A DNA stretch of 37,947 nt from Candidatus Moranbacteria bacterium GW2011_GWC2_37_8 (GCA_000992165.1 LBTS01000002.1:1-37947); one strand, 5' to 3'; positions 7,752 to 15,254 are shown, numbered from the stretch's first letter. A program made the numbers and translations. The notes: generated by a model not told the origin, from the letters alone.

Positions 7752-7817
7752 ATGAACAGGACATTAGCTTTTTAGGCCATAGCTTCTTAGCTCATGGAAA
7801 TATTTATTTGTATTTTT

Positions 7818-7846
7818 ATTGTATATCATGAATTAGCAGTCGTCAA
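7818..7846 (-). promoter_or_regulatory. promoter of hrcA
   Basis: Minus-strand TTGACG (7846-7841), a 17-nt spacer and TACAAT (7823-7818). The -35 box lies inside the CIRCE element, so bound HrcA would block RNA polymerase. Confidence 0.75.
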
Positions 7847-7859
7847 GTCCGAGTGCTAA
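7833..7859. promoter_or_regulatory. CIRCE operator
   Basis: TTAGCAGTC (7833-7841), a 9-bp spacer and GAGTGCTAA (7851-7859). This matches the CIRCE consensus with one mismatch in the left arm. It is the only CIRCE I find here; none precedes dnaK. Confidence 0.92.
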
Positions 7860-7885
7860 TTTGATATTATCAACCATCTTTATAT

Positions 7886-7923
7886 AAAAAAAGAAGGTTG
7901 ACTGAGTTACTCAGCCAACCTTC
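7886..7923 (-). terminator. terminator of the Cys-rich operon
   Basis: A long hairpin (7893-7900 GAAGGTTG with its complement ending at 7923, plus an inner CTGAG/CTCAG stem) is followed on the minus strand by seven T (7892-7886). Confidence 0.85.
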
Positions 7924-7942
7924 CCGTTGCGCACAATGCGCC

Positions 7943-8263
7943 CTACTTCATCTCTATTACCGGTTTGCAGCATCCCGATCCGCTTCCCTTTTGTCCTTCA
8001 CATACCGGGCATATCTCGCCCCCGTAGATACGCGGAAGCCTCATCTCGACAGTTTCATCCCTGACAGAGCAGTAAACCGTGAAAAACGGACGCTCTTCCT
8101 GGAAGCGACTACTGTCCAGAATCTCCTTCGAACTCTGAGGAGTTCTGCCGATATTGAAAGGCCTCGAGGACTGAACGTGGGATGGCACAGACTTAACACC
8201 ACATGACATATACGACGCTCCTTTTATAACTAAAGTTTTTGCAACACTGATTACATCAAGCAC
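7943..8263 (-). CDS. small protein with DnaJ-like CxxCxGxxG motif (106 aa)
   Basis: The start codon is GTG at 8263, chosen because AAAGGAG lies about 4 nt upstream. No known family. The C-terminal 22 residues hold CPVCEGQKGSGSGCC (85-99), which recalls one half of the DnaJ Cys-rich zinc module (CxxCxGxG); with Cys98/99 it could bind Zn2+. Two more Cys lie at 21 and 65. The body is mixed and soluble. It is the third and last gene of a minus-strand operon of Cys-containing small proteins, followed by the terminator at 7886-7923. The plus-strand frame 7898-8206 is a shadow that crosses this terminator. Confidence 0.65.
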   Translation of the reverse strand: MLDVISVAKTLVIKGASYMSCGVKSVPSHVQSSRPFNIGRTPQSSKEILDSSRFQEERPFFTVYCSVRDETVEMRLPRIYGGEICPVCEGQKGSGSGCCKPVIEMK

Positions 8264-8300
8264 TTGTCTCCTTTACGTTTAAATGCATCTCAAATCGTAG

Positions 8301-8438
8301 TTAACTTTTACTGCACCCCTTGCCGCAGTCGCCAAAACAAGTGAAGCCATCAGCAGCCTTACACCCTTGGGTTATAGCCTGTTCAATCTTCAACTTCGCC
8401 AATTTCGGTGTTTCCTCAGTTGTTGAACTCTCTTTCAT
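8301..8438 (-). CDS. small Cys-rich peptide (45 aa)
   Basis: The frame is open up to 8558, but the ATG at 8438 follows AGGGGGT with a short spacing, so I take a 45-aa product starting MKESSTTEE. The first 24 residues are a charged helix; the last 21 hold four Cys (26, 34, 38, 42) spaced C-x7-C-x3-C-x3-C among Gly residues, ending GCSKS. The plan, a charged leader-like part then a Cys/Gly core, repeats that of the 52-aa peptide encoded just upstream. It could be a small metal-binding protein or a precursor of a modified peptide; no modifying enzyme is adjacent. Confidence 0.6.
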   Translation of the reverse strand: MKESSTTEETPKLAKLKIEQAITQGCKAADGFTCFGDCGKGCSKS

Positions 8439-8502
8439 GTTACCCCCTAGTGTTGGAATCAGCGCCGCAAGACGGTGCTGTTGAAAATTGTCTTGAACTT
8501 TT

Positions 8503-8661
8503 TCAATCTCCGAAGCAGTGTTGCTGCTTGCAAGGATGAGGGCATTCACAACTTTCAACCGCCCCCACTATTTCCTGCACATTACCTGGAACTTTGGACA
8601 ACTTCTTTTCAACCTCTTGGACCTCTTCTTCCGAAATTCCAACTTCTTCCATGGTTGCCAT
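8503..8661 (-). CDS. small Cys-rich peptide (52 aa)
   Basis: The ATG at 8661 lies 7 nt after CGGAGGTG, a strong SD, giving 52 aa starting MATMEEVGIS. Longer in-frame starts (GTG at 8736) have no SD. The N-terminal 36 residues form a Glu-rich amphipathic helix (SEEEVQEVEKKLSKV). The C-terminus holds four Cys (38, 40, 44, 49) and two His in CECPHPCKQQHCFGD. It is the first gene of the three-gene Cys operon (gap to the next start 64 nt). Candidate roles are zinc or copper binding, or a secreted/modified peptide; none is proven. Confidence 0.6.
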   Translation of the reverse strand: MATMEEVGISEEEVQEVEKKLSKVPGNVQEIVGAVESCECPHPCKQQHCFGD

Positions 8662-8758
8662 TTTCGCACCTCCGTGCTTAGTTCTTACACTATCGTAATA
8701 GTCCTCGCCTGATAAAACATGCATAAACAACCACACTCCATTTTATAAATTTTTAAAG

Positions 8759-8787
8759 AAGATATTGTTTATATAAAAAATCTCCAA
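8759..8787 (-). promoter_or_regulatory. possible promoter of the Cys-rich operon
   Basis: Minus-strand TTGGAG (8787-8782), a 17-nt spacer and TATCTT (8764-8759). This AT-rich stretch allows other choices. Confidence 0.35.
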
Positions 8788-8796
8788 ATTTTAAAT

Positions 8797-8850
8797 TTGT
8801 ATTCTGTATTCTGTATTTTCTACCTCCTACATTCTAATTCCTACCTCCTA
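8797..8850. repeat. degenerate word repeats
   Basis: Short near-tandem words (GTATTCTGTATTCTGTATTTTC, then CTACCTCCTA and CTAATTCCTA forms) fill the gap before yidD. The same families recur at 12655-12700 and 14121-14222. Confidence 0.6.
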
Positions 8851-9087
8851 TTCCTTCGGCACCGGATCATATCCTCCATCATTCCAAGGATGACATCTGA
8901 AAAATCTCTTAATTCCAAGCCATCCACCTCTCAACACACCAAATCTTTCAACTGCTTCATACATATAATGGCTGCACGATGGATGAAAACGACAAATTCG
9001 ACCCTTCCAAAACCATGAAGGAATTCCATGGTCGAGCGAAAAAACTTTCTGATAAACCCTAATTAACAGTAAAAAAAACTTTTTCAT
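8848..9087 (-). CDS. yidD: membrane protein insertion efficiency factor YidD
   Basis: A small membrane-associated factor that aids YidC-dependent insertion of membrane proteins. At 79 aa it matches the family, with an amphipathic N-terminal helix ([16 protein letters not shown]) and the conserved core [19 protein letters not shown] and [14 protein letters not shown], ending GGYDPVP. There is no SD. The -10 box ends only 8 nt before the ATG, so the mRNA is probably leaderless. In most bacteria it sits with rpmH, rnpA and yidC; here it stands alone, divergent from the CorA-like gene, with which it shares an overlapping promoter. Confidence 0.95.
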   Translation of the reverse strand: MKKFFLLLIRVYQKVFSLDHGIPSWFWKGRICRFHPSCSHYMYEAVERFGVLRGGWLGIKRFFRCHPWNDGGYDPVPKE

Positions 9088-9095
9088 ATGTAAAT

Positions 9096-9124
9096 AATCT
9101 ACATTGATTAGTGACCTTTGTCAA
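9096..9124 (-). promoter_or_regulatory. promoter of yidD (leaderless)
   Basis: Minus-strand TTGACA (9124-9119), a 17-nt spacer and TAGATT (9101-9096). The predicted start is at or 1-2 nt before the yidD ATG (9087). Confidence 0.65.
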
Positions 9125-9146
9125 TTAAAAGAAAATGGTTTATAAT
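9118..9146 (+). promoter_or_regulatory. promoter of the CorA-like gene
   Basis: TTGTCA (9118-9123), a 17-nt spacer and a perfect TATAAT (9141-9146). Its -35 overlaps the -35 of the divergent yidD promoter by five bases, so the two should compete. The leader is about 130 nt and contains the REP-like hairpin at 9180. Confidence 0.7.
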
Positions 9147-9179
9147 CGACATATAGAGTAGTAGGTTTTCAATAAATTA

Positions 9180-9208
9180 TGTCGTCCCGCACTTGATGCG
9201 GGATCCAG
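9180..9208. repeat. REP-like palindrome
   Basis: A 29-nt unit with palindromic core CCCGCACTTGATGCGGG. It matches the unit at 29230-29258 at 28 of 29 positions and lies in the 5' leader of the CorA-like gene. Confidence 0.8.
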
Positions 9209-9283
9209 ACAGCGCACTAATCAGACTACGCCTAGATTCAGTTTTTCGGATATAACTAAAACAAAAAATTAAAATAAACGAAG

Positions 9284-10192
9284 ATGAAAACAGTTGAATT
9301 CAAAAATATAACATGGATAGATTTTTCTGATCCAAGTGCGGATGATGTTCTTTATCTTCAAGAAAATTTTGACATTCATCCTATTGCTATTGAAGAATTT
9401 GTCACACCTACATATAGAGCAAAAGCCACGCAATATAATAATTGCATCTTCCTGACGATCCACGTTCCCCTGTATGATGCCAAAACCAGAACAACTTTCC
9501 CAGGCGAATTGGATATTGTAGTGACAAAAGACCACCTAATCACCGGGCACAATAAAGAAATTGTAGAACTTAATACTTTTTTTGCTTCACTGGAAGGCAG
9601 CGAAGGCAAACGACGAATTTATATGAGCAAAAGTCCTGCTCACCTTCTATATAGCATTCTCGAAATGCTTTTGGAATCGTGTTTTCCGCGCATTGACCAT
9701 ATTCATGAAAAACTTATCAACATTGAGGAACAAGTTTTCAATGGCAAAGAAAAAGAAATGGTTTTTGAAATTTCAATCGTAAAACGTGACATTCTTAATT
9801 TTCGCCGAACATTGAAACCACAGCGACATATCATTGAATCATTGGGGCAAATGAAAACTGATTTGGTTCCTTCGGAACTTGCTTTATATTTCCAAGATTT
9901 AACAGGAACAAACATCCGACTATGGAACGCGCTGGAAAGCAACAAGGAAACAATTGAATCCATGGAAGAAACAAACAATTCACTGCTTTCAAATAAATTA
10001 AACTTCACCATGAAAGTTCTTACTGTTTTTTCGGCAGTAATGATGCCTATGACAGTTTATTCAAACATACTAGCAATGAGCGCAGACATCCCTTTTGGGA
10101 AAAGTCCACACGCCTTCGCTATTCATTCTTCAATAATGCTTTTGATGTCCGTATTCACCATACTCTTCTTTAAAGCGAAGAAATGGCTGTAA
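9284..10192 (+). CDS. CorA-like divalent metal transporter with altered GMN motif
   Basis: CorA/MIT-superfamily membrane protein, normally a homopentameric Mg2+/Co2+ channel. At 302 aa it has the large alpha/beta cytosolic domain (1-200), a long stalk helix (about 200-245) and two C-terminal membrane helices (LNFTMKVLTVFSAVMMPMTVY; SSIMLLMSVFTILFFKAKKWL), ending in the typical basic KKWL. The selectivity-filter motif GMN, expected just after the first helix, reads AMS (SNILAMSADIPFG). Without the GMN Asn, ion selectivity is uncertain; Zn2+ export-like or other variants of the superfamily are possible. No SD. Transcribed from 9118-9146. Confidence 0.88.
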   Translation: MKTVEFKNITWIDFSDPSADDVLYLQENFDIHPIAIEEFVTPTYRAKATQYNNCIFLTIHVPLYDAKTRTTFPGELDIVVTKDHLITGHNKEIVELNTFFASLEGSEGKRRIYMSKSPAHLLYSILEMLLESCFPRIDHIHEKLINIEEQVFNGKEKEMVFEISIVKRDILNFRRTLKPQRHIIESLGQMKTDLVPSELALYFQDLTGTNIRLWNALESNKETIESMEETNNSLLSNKLNFTMKVLTVFSAVMMPMTVYSNILAMSADIPFGKSPHAFAIHSSIMLLMSVFTILFFKAKKWL

Positions 10193-10275
10193 ACAGCTTT
10201 TTAGGCATTAGCTTTTTAGCTTCTTAGAAAAATACCAACTAATCGCAGAATTATTTTAGCTTTTTAGAAATCTTT
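10193..10275. repeat. degenerate word repeats (TTAGCTTTTTAG family)
   Basis: Several copies of TTAGCTTTTTAG / GCTTCTTAG words lie between the CorA-like gene and the four-helix-bundle gene. The same words recur at 7763-7797, 10660-10690 and 12118-12150. Confidence 0.6.
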
Positions 10276-10632
10276 ATGATCAATTCTTATAAGGATCTTA
10301 TCGTATGGCAAAGATCCATGGAATTAGTTGTTGAAATATACAGGCTTTCTGACTTATTTCCAAAGTCAGAAATATATGGTATTGTGTCTCAAATGCGGAG
10401 AGCTGCTGTTTCTATACCATCAAATATAGCAGAAGGAAGAAAAAGGAGCACAAGAAAGGATTTCAGACAATTTATCATCATTGCTTATGCAAGTGCATCT
10501 GAATTAGAAACGCAGATTGAAATCTCTAAAAGATTAAATTTTATTAAATTAGAAGAATATTTAAAAACTGATGCTTTATTACTGGAAACTATAAAAATGT
10601 TAAATAAAATGATTTCCACATTGAAAAACTAG
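10276..10632 (+). CDS. four helix bundle protein (23S rRNA intervening sequence family)
   Basis: 118 aa of the four-helix-bundle family first found as ORFs inside 23S rRNA intervening sequences; the bundle forms pentamers and has a basic surface, but its function is unknown. The typical signature is present: YKDLIVWQRSMELVVEIY at the N-terminus, then QMRRAAVSIPSNIAEG and a third-helix pattern ending with ELETQIEISKRL. It lies free between the CorA-like gene and cysS, not within rRNA, which is common in this phylum. No SD. Whether it acts as a mobile passenger or a cellular RNA-binding protein cannot be told here. Confidence 0.9.
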   Translation: MINSYKDLIVWQRSMELVVEIYRLSDLFPKSEIYGIVSQMRRAAVSIPSNIAEGRKRSTRKDFRQFIIIAYASASELETQIEISKRLNFIKLEEYLKTDALLLETIKMLNKMISTLKN

Positions 10633-10693
10633 AGCCAGCAATCGGAATTAAAATTTAAACCTAAGAAGCTAAGGCCTAATAAGCTAGAAATAT

Positions 10694-12121
10694 ATGCTTT
10701 ACCTATACAATACACTATCAAAATCTAAGGAAATTTTTAACTCTCTCCATCCCGGTAAGGTCGGGATGTATAGCTGTGGACCGACCGTGTATGGCTATGT
10801 TCATATTGGAAACATTCGGGCATATCTTTTGTCTGACACTATCAGGCGATATTTGGAATACATTGGATATGAAGTACGCTTAATTAAAAATATTACCGAC
10901 GTCGGACATCTTACTGCTGACGACGTTGCGCAAGGAGATAGCGGCGAAGACAAAATGCTAGCAGCAGCGCTCAAAGAAAAAAAGACGCCGGAAGAAATTG
11001 CGAAATTTTATGAAACATATTTCAAAAACGTTGAGAAGCAGCTTAACATCATTCCTGCACAATATTTTCCCCGAGCAACCGCTCATGTGCCTCAGATGAT
11101 TAAGATTATTGAAGGATTGATTGAAAAAGGATTTGCTTATGAAAAGAATGGTAACGTGTTTTTTGATGTTACAAAATTTGAAGATTATGGAGAACTTTCC
11201 GGCAACACCTTGGAAAATTTGAAAGTTGGAGCGCGCCTTGAAGAACATCCTGATAAGAATAATCCTTGGGATTTTGCACTATGGCTAAAAGCTCCATCTG
11301 AACATATTTTAAAATGGGATTCTCCTTGGTCAATTGGCTATCCAGGTTGGCATATTGAATGCAGCGCCATGAGCACTGAATATTTAGGAAACACGATCGA
11401 CATCCATACCGGAGGTGAAGATAATATTTTTCCACACCATGAAGCAGAGATTGCTCAAACCGAATGTTTCACTGGACAGAAATATGTAAAGTATTGGGTG
11501 CATGGACGTCACCTCTTGATGAATGGTGAAAAAATGAGCAAGTCAAAAGGAAATCTATACAAACTTGAAGATATCATTGAAAAAGGATTTTCCGCCATGG
11601 ATTTGCGTTTGCTTTTCCTTTCTTCACACCATCGTTCACAAATGGATTTTTCATGGGAAGCTTTGGCGCAGGCACACAAGAATCTGCAGCGAATTAATGA
11701 TTTCGTTTTCAACCTTGAAGTAATTTCAAAAACAGAAAAAGATGGAGATTCTTTCGACATAGTCTCATATCGTGAAAAATTTGAAGCTGCAATGGACGAC
11801 GACCTCAATACTCCTCTCTCATTAGCTGTCCTATATGAAATGATTACAAATATCAATAAGCAAATTGCAGAAGATAAACTTTCAGCAACCGATGCGAAAA
11901 ACGCCTTAGCATTTTGGAAAAAAATAAATTCTGTTTTTGGATTTGTCTTGCAGGGTCAAGCTGAGATTCCTCAAGAAATAAAAGATTTGGTTAGACAGCG
12001 AGAACTTGCTCGTGAAGGAAAAGATTTCAAAAAATCAGATGAACTTAGAGCTTTGATTGAAAAACATGGTTTTATTGTGGAAGATTCAAAAGACGGACCA
12101 ATCGTAAAACCAGCTTCTTAG
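10694..12121 (+). CDS. cysS: cysteine--tRNA ligase
   Basis: Class I synthetase that charges tRNA-Cys. 475 aa, the usual length. The catalytic domain shows [17 protein letters not shown] with HIGN as the HIGH motif (residues about 28-42) and KMSKSKGN near 280. Zinc ligands are visible: Cys28, WHIECSAMS near 223 and HHEAE near 249. A C-terminal DALR-like helical domain follows, ending in the short anticodon-recognition tail. No SD; the start ATG is preceded by TAATAA and TAGAAA word repeats that may serve as a -10 close to the start. Followed by a terminator at 12160-12197. Confidence 0.98.
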   Translation: MLYLYNTLSKSKEIFNSLHPGKVGMYSCGPTVYGYVHIGNIRAYLLSDTIRRYLEYIGYEVRLIKNITDVGHLTADDVAQGDSGEDKMLAAALKEKKTPEEIAKFYETYFKNVEKQLNIIPAQYFPRATAHVPQMIKIIEGLIEKGFAYEKNGNVFFDVTKFEDYGELSGNTLENLKVGARLEEHPDKNNPWDFALWLKAPSEHILKWDSPWSIGYPGWHIECSAMSTEYLGNTIDIHTGGEDNIFPHHEAEIAQTECFTGQKYVKYWVHGRHLLMNGEKMSKSKGNLYKLEDIIEKGFSAMDLRLLFLSSHHRSQMDFSWEALAQAHKNLQRINDFVFNLEVISKTEKDGDSFDIVSYREKFEAAMDDDLNTPLSLAVLYEMITNINKQIAEDKLSATDAKNALAFWKKINSVFGFVLQGQAEIPQEIKDLVRQRELAREGKDFKKSDELRALIEKHGFIVEDSKDGPIVKPAS

Positions 12122-12159
12122 GCATTAGCTTTTTAGGCATAGCTTCTTAGAAAAAAAGA

Positions 12160-12201
12160 AAAGACGAGAGCCACGCAGTTACGCAACTCTCGTCTTTTTG
12201 A
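12160..12201. terminator. bidirectional terminator between cysS and the small peptide gene
   Basis: An 11-bp perfect stem AAAGACGAGAG / CTCTCGTCTTT (12160-12170, 12187-12197), with a T run on the plus side and an A run on the other, separates convergent genes. Confidence 0.88.
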
Positions 12202-12220
12202 TTCTTGCGACACTTGTGGC

Positions 12221-12425
12221 TTAGCGCCTAAAAACTGAACGAATACCCAGAAACGCCAGTCCGCCTAGCACCCCAACGGCCGCGAATACAGGTAAAGCGG
12301 GAGCACCTACAGAAGTTGCAGCAAGCAATCCAACCCCCCTTTGCGCCAAGAGCAAACGAAGACGCTGCGCCGACACCCGCCCCAGATCCACCATACCTCA
12401 CTACCCTTCCTAAACCTTTTTTCAT
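12221..12425 (-). pseudogene. small Gly/Ala-rich membrane peptide gene with a one-base frameshift
   Basis: The ATG at 12425 has a strong SD (AAGGAG, 8-nt spacing). The first 30 codons encode a basic then Gly/Ala-rich segment (MKKGLGRVVRYGG...FALGAKG). At a run of six G (plus-strand C run near 12334-12339) that frame turns into an implausible Cys/Arg/Trp-rich tail ending near 12228. One base shifted, the other frame gives a hydrophobic helix (VGLLAATSVGAPALPVF, AAVGVLGGLAFLGIRS) and ends RR-stop at 12221-12223. With five G the gene would be one frame of about 67 aa: a cationic peptide with two short membrane segments and small-residue packing motifs, like a holin- or bacteriocin-type peptide. 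The cause may be a sequencing error, mutation, phase variation or programmed +1 shift. Confidence 0.6.
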
Positions 12426-12484
12426 GCGAAATACTCCTTAAGTTGTATTTAGTGAGTTTTACCCACTATTAAAATAACTTAGAT

Positions 12485-12513
12485 ATCTTGCCATTGTTTA
12501 GCGCCCATGTCAA
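12485..12513 (-). promoter_or_regulatory. possible promoter of the small peptide gene
   Basis: Minus-strand TTGACA (12513-12508), a 17-nt spacer and a weak CAAGAT (12490-12485). The leader contains a 7-bp hairpin (AGTGGGT/ACTCACT, about 12450-12466) before the SD. Confidence 0.45.
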
Positions 12514-12553
12514 TCTGTGTGCAAATCGTGCACAAAACGCAAACTTTTTGCTG

Positions 12554-12581
12554 TTGCTAAGCTCTGCACACTTGCTATAAT
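12554..12581 (+). promoter_or_regulatory. promoter of dnaB
   Basis: TTGCTA (12554-12559), a 16-nt spacer and a perfect TATAAT (12576-12581). The leader to the GTG start is about 115 nt and includes ATCCTACATCCTAATTCC word repeats (12655-12700). Confidence 0.6.
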
Positions 12582-12703
12582 AAACTAGCTTAGTAGCTTG
12601 TAGGAATTAGGTTGTGGTAATTTTCATTTTCGACTTTTTCCCATCTTGCATACTACGTCCCACATCCTACATCCTACATCCTAATTCCTAATTCCTATCC
12701 CCT

Positions 12704-14119
12704 GTGGCTCGAGAATTTCAAAATTTCAAAAAGAAGGAAGCTAGAACATTGGCTGATTTCGGCGATTTACGAACGCCTCCACATAACCTCGAAGCAGAGC
12801 AATCAATCCTAGGTTCTTTAATGCTAGAAAAAGATGCCGTCATCAAAGTTGCCGATCTTTTGAAAGTTGGAGACTTCTACAAAGACATTCACAACACCAT
12901 CTATGAAACAATGCTTGAACTCTATGAACAAAGAGAACCTCTAGATGTTCTCAGTATCTCCAATAAGCTTGATGAAAAAAAAGAATTGGAAAGAATTGGA
13001 GGCTCGAGTTATCTCGCCTCTTTGGTTGGTAGTGTTCCCTCGGCTTCTCACATAGTACATTATGCTAAAGTTGTACAAAAAAAAGCACTACTTCGAAGAC
13101 TTATTCTCGCTGCCAGTGAAATTATTGAGGCTGGTTTTCGCGAGGGAGATGATGTGGAAAAAATTCTTGATGAAGCTGAACAGAAACTTTTTGCAGTTTC
13201 ACAAAAATATATCAAACAGGATTTCATGCCAATTCGTTCAATTTTGGAATCTGCCTTCAACCGAATTGATGAACTTCACCGCGACGGAAACAAGTTTCGC
13301 GGTATCCCGACTGGATTTATTGATCTTGATAACATTTTGGCTGGTCTGCAAAAATCAGACCTTTTAATCTTGGCAGCCCGACCTTCAGTTGGAAAAACAT
13401 CGCTTGCTTTGGATATCGCCAGACATGTGGCTGTTCGCGAAAATGCGGCAGTAGCCATGTTCTCATTGGAAATGGGCGCCGATCAGCTTGTTGACCGTAT
13501 GCTTGCAGCAGAAGCCAATGTTGATCTTTGGAGACTCAGAACTGGACGCCTCAAAAGTGAAGGAGAGAATAATGACTTTCAAAGAATTGGTGAAGCAATG
13601 GGAATCCTTTCTGAAGCCAAACTTTTTATTGATGACACTGCTAGCGCCAACATTATGGAAATGCGAACGATGGCGCGTCGTCTTCAGGCAGACAACAACC
13701 TTGGACTTATCATCATCGACTACTTGCAGCTTATGGAAGGACGCGGTGGAGATAATCGCGTGCAGGAAATTTCAGAAATTTCTCGCGGACTCAAAAACCT
13801 GGCTCGCGAACTTAACATCCCTATCATTGCCCTATCACAGCTTTCTCGTGCTGTTGAATCACGTTCTCCCCAAATTCCTAAACTATCCGATCTTCGTGAA
13901 TCCGGTTCTATTGAGCAAGACGCCGATGTTGTTCTTTTCCTCTACCGCGAAGACAGAGAAAAACCAGACACACCAAATAAAGGTATCGTAAAGATAATCA
14001 TCGCTAAACATCGTAATGGACCTGTGGGCGAAGTTAGCGCATTCTTCCAAGAAAATTCAGCTTCATTCCGTTCACTTGAAAGAATCCACGGCGAAAATCA
14101 AGCTCCTCAAGAATTCTAA
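12704..14119 (+). CDS. dnaB: replicative DNA helicase DnaB
   Basis: Hexameric 5'-3' helicase of the replication fork. 471 aa, standard length. The N-terminal primase-interacting domain (about 20-120, HNLEAEQSILGSLM) is followed by a RecA-like ATPase: Walker A ARPSVGKTS near 225, FSLEMGADQLVDRML, Walker B IIIDYLQLM near 345, then SQLSRAVESR and SDLRESGSIEQDADVVLFLYR. The start is GTG at 12704, because the next in-frame ATG (about residue 40) would remove conserved sequence. There is no SD. No intein is present. Next is recR, 104 nt downstream, behind word-repeat DNA. Confidence 0.98.
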   Translation: MAREFQNFKKKEARTLADFGDLRTPPHNLEAEQSILGSLMLEKDAVIKVADLLKVGDFYKDIHNTIYETMLELYEQREPLDVLSISNKLDEKKELERIGGSSYLASLVGSVPSASHIVHYAKVVQKKALLRRLILAASEIIEAGFREGDDVEKILDEAEQKLFAVSQKYIKQDFMPIRSILESAFNRIDELHRDGNKFRGIPTGFIDLDNILAGLQKSDLLILAARPSVGKTSLALDIARHVAVRENAAVAMFSLEMGADQLVDRMLAAEANVDLWRLRTGRLKSEGENNDFQRIGEAMGILSEAKLFIDDTASANIMEMRTMARRLQADNNLGLIIIDYLQLMEGRGGDNRVQEISEISRGLKNLARELNIPIIALSQLSRAVESRSPQIPKLSDLRESGSIEQDADVVLFLYREDREKPDTPNKGIVKIIIAKHRNGPVGEVSAFFQENSASFRSLERIHGENQAPQEF

Positions 14120-14120
14120 T

Positions 14121-14222
14121 TCTGTAGCATGTATTTTGTAGAATGTATATTGTATGAAATTCAAAATACAATTCATTTCGTACAATACATGATATTTTAT
14201 ACATAATACATTATACTATCCC
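14121..14222. repeat. degenerate word repeats between dnaB and recR
   Basis: Near-tandem words of the TGTATTTTGTAGAATGTAT and ACAATACAT type fill the gap. The last word supplies a TATACT (14212-14217) only 6 nt before the recR ATG, a good -10 for a leaderless transcript; the -35 is weak. Confidence 0.55.
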
Positions 14223-14223
14223 C

Positions 14224-14808
14224 ATGTATCCCAAAGCTTTCCAAAAACTAATAAAAAATCTTGCTTCCCTTCCTTCTGTCGGTCCAAAAATGGCCGAACG
14301 TCTTGTACTTTTTCTTTTCAAGCAGGATATTGAAAAAATACGTGATTTTGCAGAAAATCTTTTGGAAATAAAAAACATGAGAATCTGCCATCGCTGCTAT
14401 AATATTGCAGAAGGAGAACTTTGTGAATATTGCAAGGATGACAAGCGAGACCAGCATTCAATTTGTGTCGTCGAAGAACCGCTCGACATCATCTCCCTTG
14501 AACGCACGAAAGCTTATCAAGGTTTATATCACGTCCTCGGCGGTGTTATTCAAGTTGGAGATTCCGGCGCTGAACTCAAAATTCCAGAGCTTATCAGCCG
14601 CATTGAAAAAGAAAAAATTACTGAAGTTATCTTTGCAACAAATCCAACCACTGAAGGAGATGCAACTGCGCTATATTTAAAAAGAAAAATCCAACCTCTA
14701 AGCATCAAGATAACTCGTCTAGGTCGAGGTCTTTCAACAGGAGCAGATCTTGAATATGCCGATGAGCTTACAATTTCGGAAGCATTGACAAATAGAAAGG
14801 TTTTATAA
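14224..14808 (+). CDS. recR: recombination protein RecR
   Basis: Works with RecO/RecF to load RecA at single-strand gaps. 194 aa, typical. It has an N-terminal helix-hairpin-helix (LASLPSVGPKMAERL, about 12-27), a four-Cys zinc finger (CHRCYNIAEGELCEYC, about 57-72) and a Toprim domain (ICVVEEPLDIISLERT, then YHVLGG and a VIFATNPTTEGDATA signature). TATACT just upstream suggests a leaderless mRNA. It converges with rplU and shares a bidirectional terminator. Confidence 0.97.
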   Translation: MYPKAFQKLIKNLASLPSVGPKMAERLVLFLFKQDIEKIRDFAENLLEIKNMRICHRCYNIAEGELCEYCKDDKRDQHSICVVEEPLDIISLERTKAYQGLYHVLGGVIQVGDSGAELKIPELISRIEKEKITEVIFATNPTTEGDATALYLKRKIQPLSIKITRLGRGLSTGADLEYADELTISEALTNRKVL

Positions 14809-14827
14809 AAAAATTTACAAGCATACA

Positions 14828-14857
14828 AAAAACCGAAAGCTTTCGCCTTCGGTTTTT
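14828..14857. terminator. bidirectional terminator between recR and rplU
   Basis: Stem AAAAACCGAA / TTCGGTTTTT (14828-14837, 14848-14857), with the T run on either strand supplied by the stem itself. Confidence 0.85.
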
Positions 14858-14915
14858 AAAAAAGTATATTCAAAGCATGTCTACATGTTTAAATGTTTGT
14901 ATGCTTAAATGATTC

Positions 14916-15224
14916 TTACGCAATCTTAGTGATTTCCACTTCAGTGAAAAGTTGTTTGTGACCAAATTTAACTTTATATCGTTTCTTTGGTTTATGCTTA
15001 ATTCCCCAAACTTTTTTGTGACGTCCTTGCTCAACAATTGTTCCCTCCACAATTGCTCCAGCCACCAATGGAGTTCCGATTTTCACATCAGTCTCATCTC
15101 CAATGAAAAGCACTTCTTCAAAAGTAAGTTTTGCTCCGTCTTCACCTTCAAGCTTTTCAATCTTAATCTTATCGCCAACAGCGACTTTGTATTGCTTTCC
15201 ACCAGTTTTAATAATTGCCAACAT
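14916..15224 (-). CDS. rplU: 50S ribosomal protein L21
   Basis: A 23S rRNA-binding protein of the large subunit. The frame is open from 15266, but the family begins MLAIIKTGGKQYKV, so the ATG at 15224 (102 aa) is the start; the upstream part lies over the promoter. The conserved RHKKVWGIKHKPKKRYKVKFGHKQ near the C-terminus is present. In most bacteria rpmA (L27) follows directly; here rplU is a single gene, and rpmA is not in the window. The promoter at 15255-15283 gives a leader of only about 25 nt, without an SD. Confidence 0.97.
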   Translation of the reverse strand: MLAIIKTGGKQYKVAVGDKIKIEKLEGEDGAKLTFEEVLFIGDETDVKIGTPLVAGAIVEGTIVEQGRHKKVWGIKHKPKKRYKVKFGHKQLFTEVEITKIA

Positions 15225-15254
15225 GTCATTAATATAGATAATTGTTACTAAATC

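Noticed and set aside
7898-8206. 102-aa plus-strand frame opposite the Cys-rich operon
   Set aside because: It starts inside the terminator hairpin and has no SD; the minus-strand gene has an SD, a Cys motif and the terminator.
8301-8558. 85-aa extended version of the 45-aa Cys peptide
   Set aside because: It would start at a TTG without SD inside the preceding gene; the ATG at 8438 has an SD.
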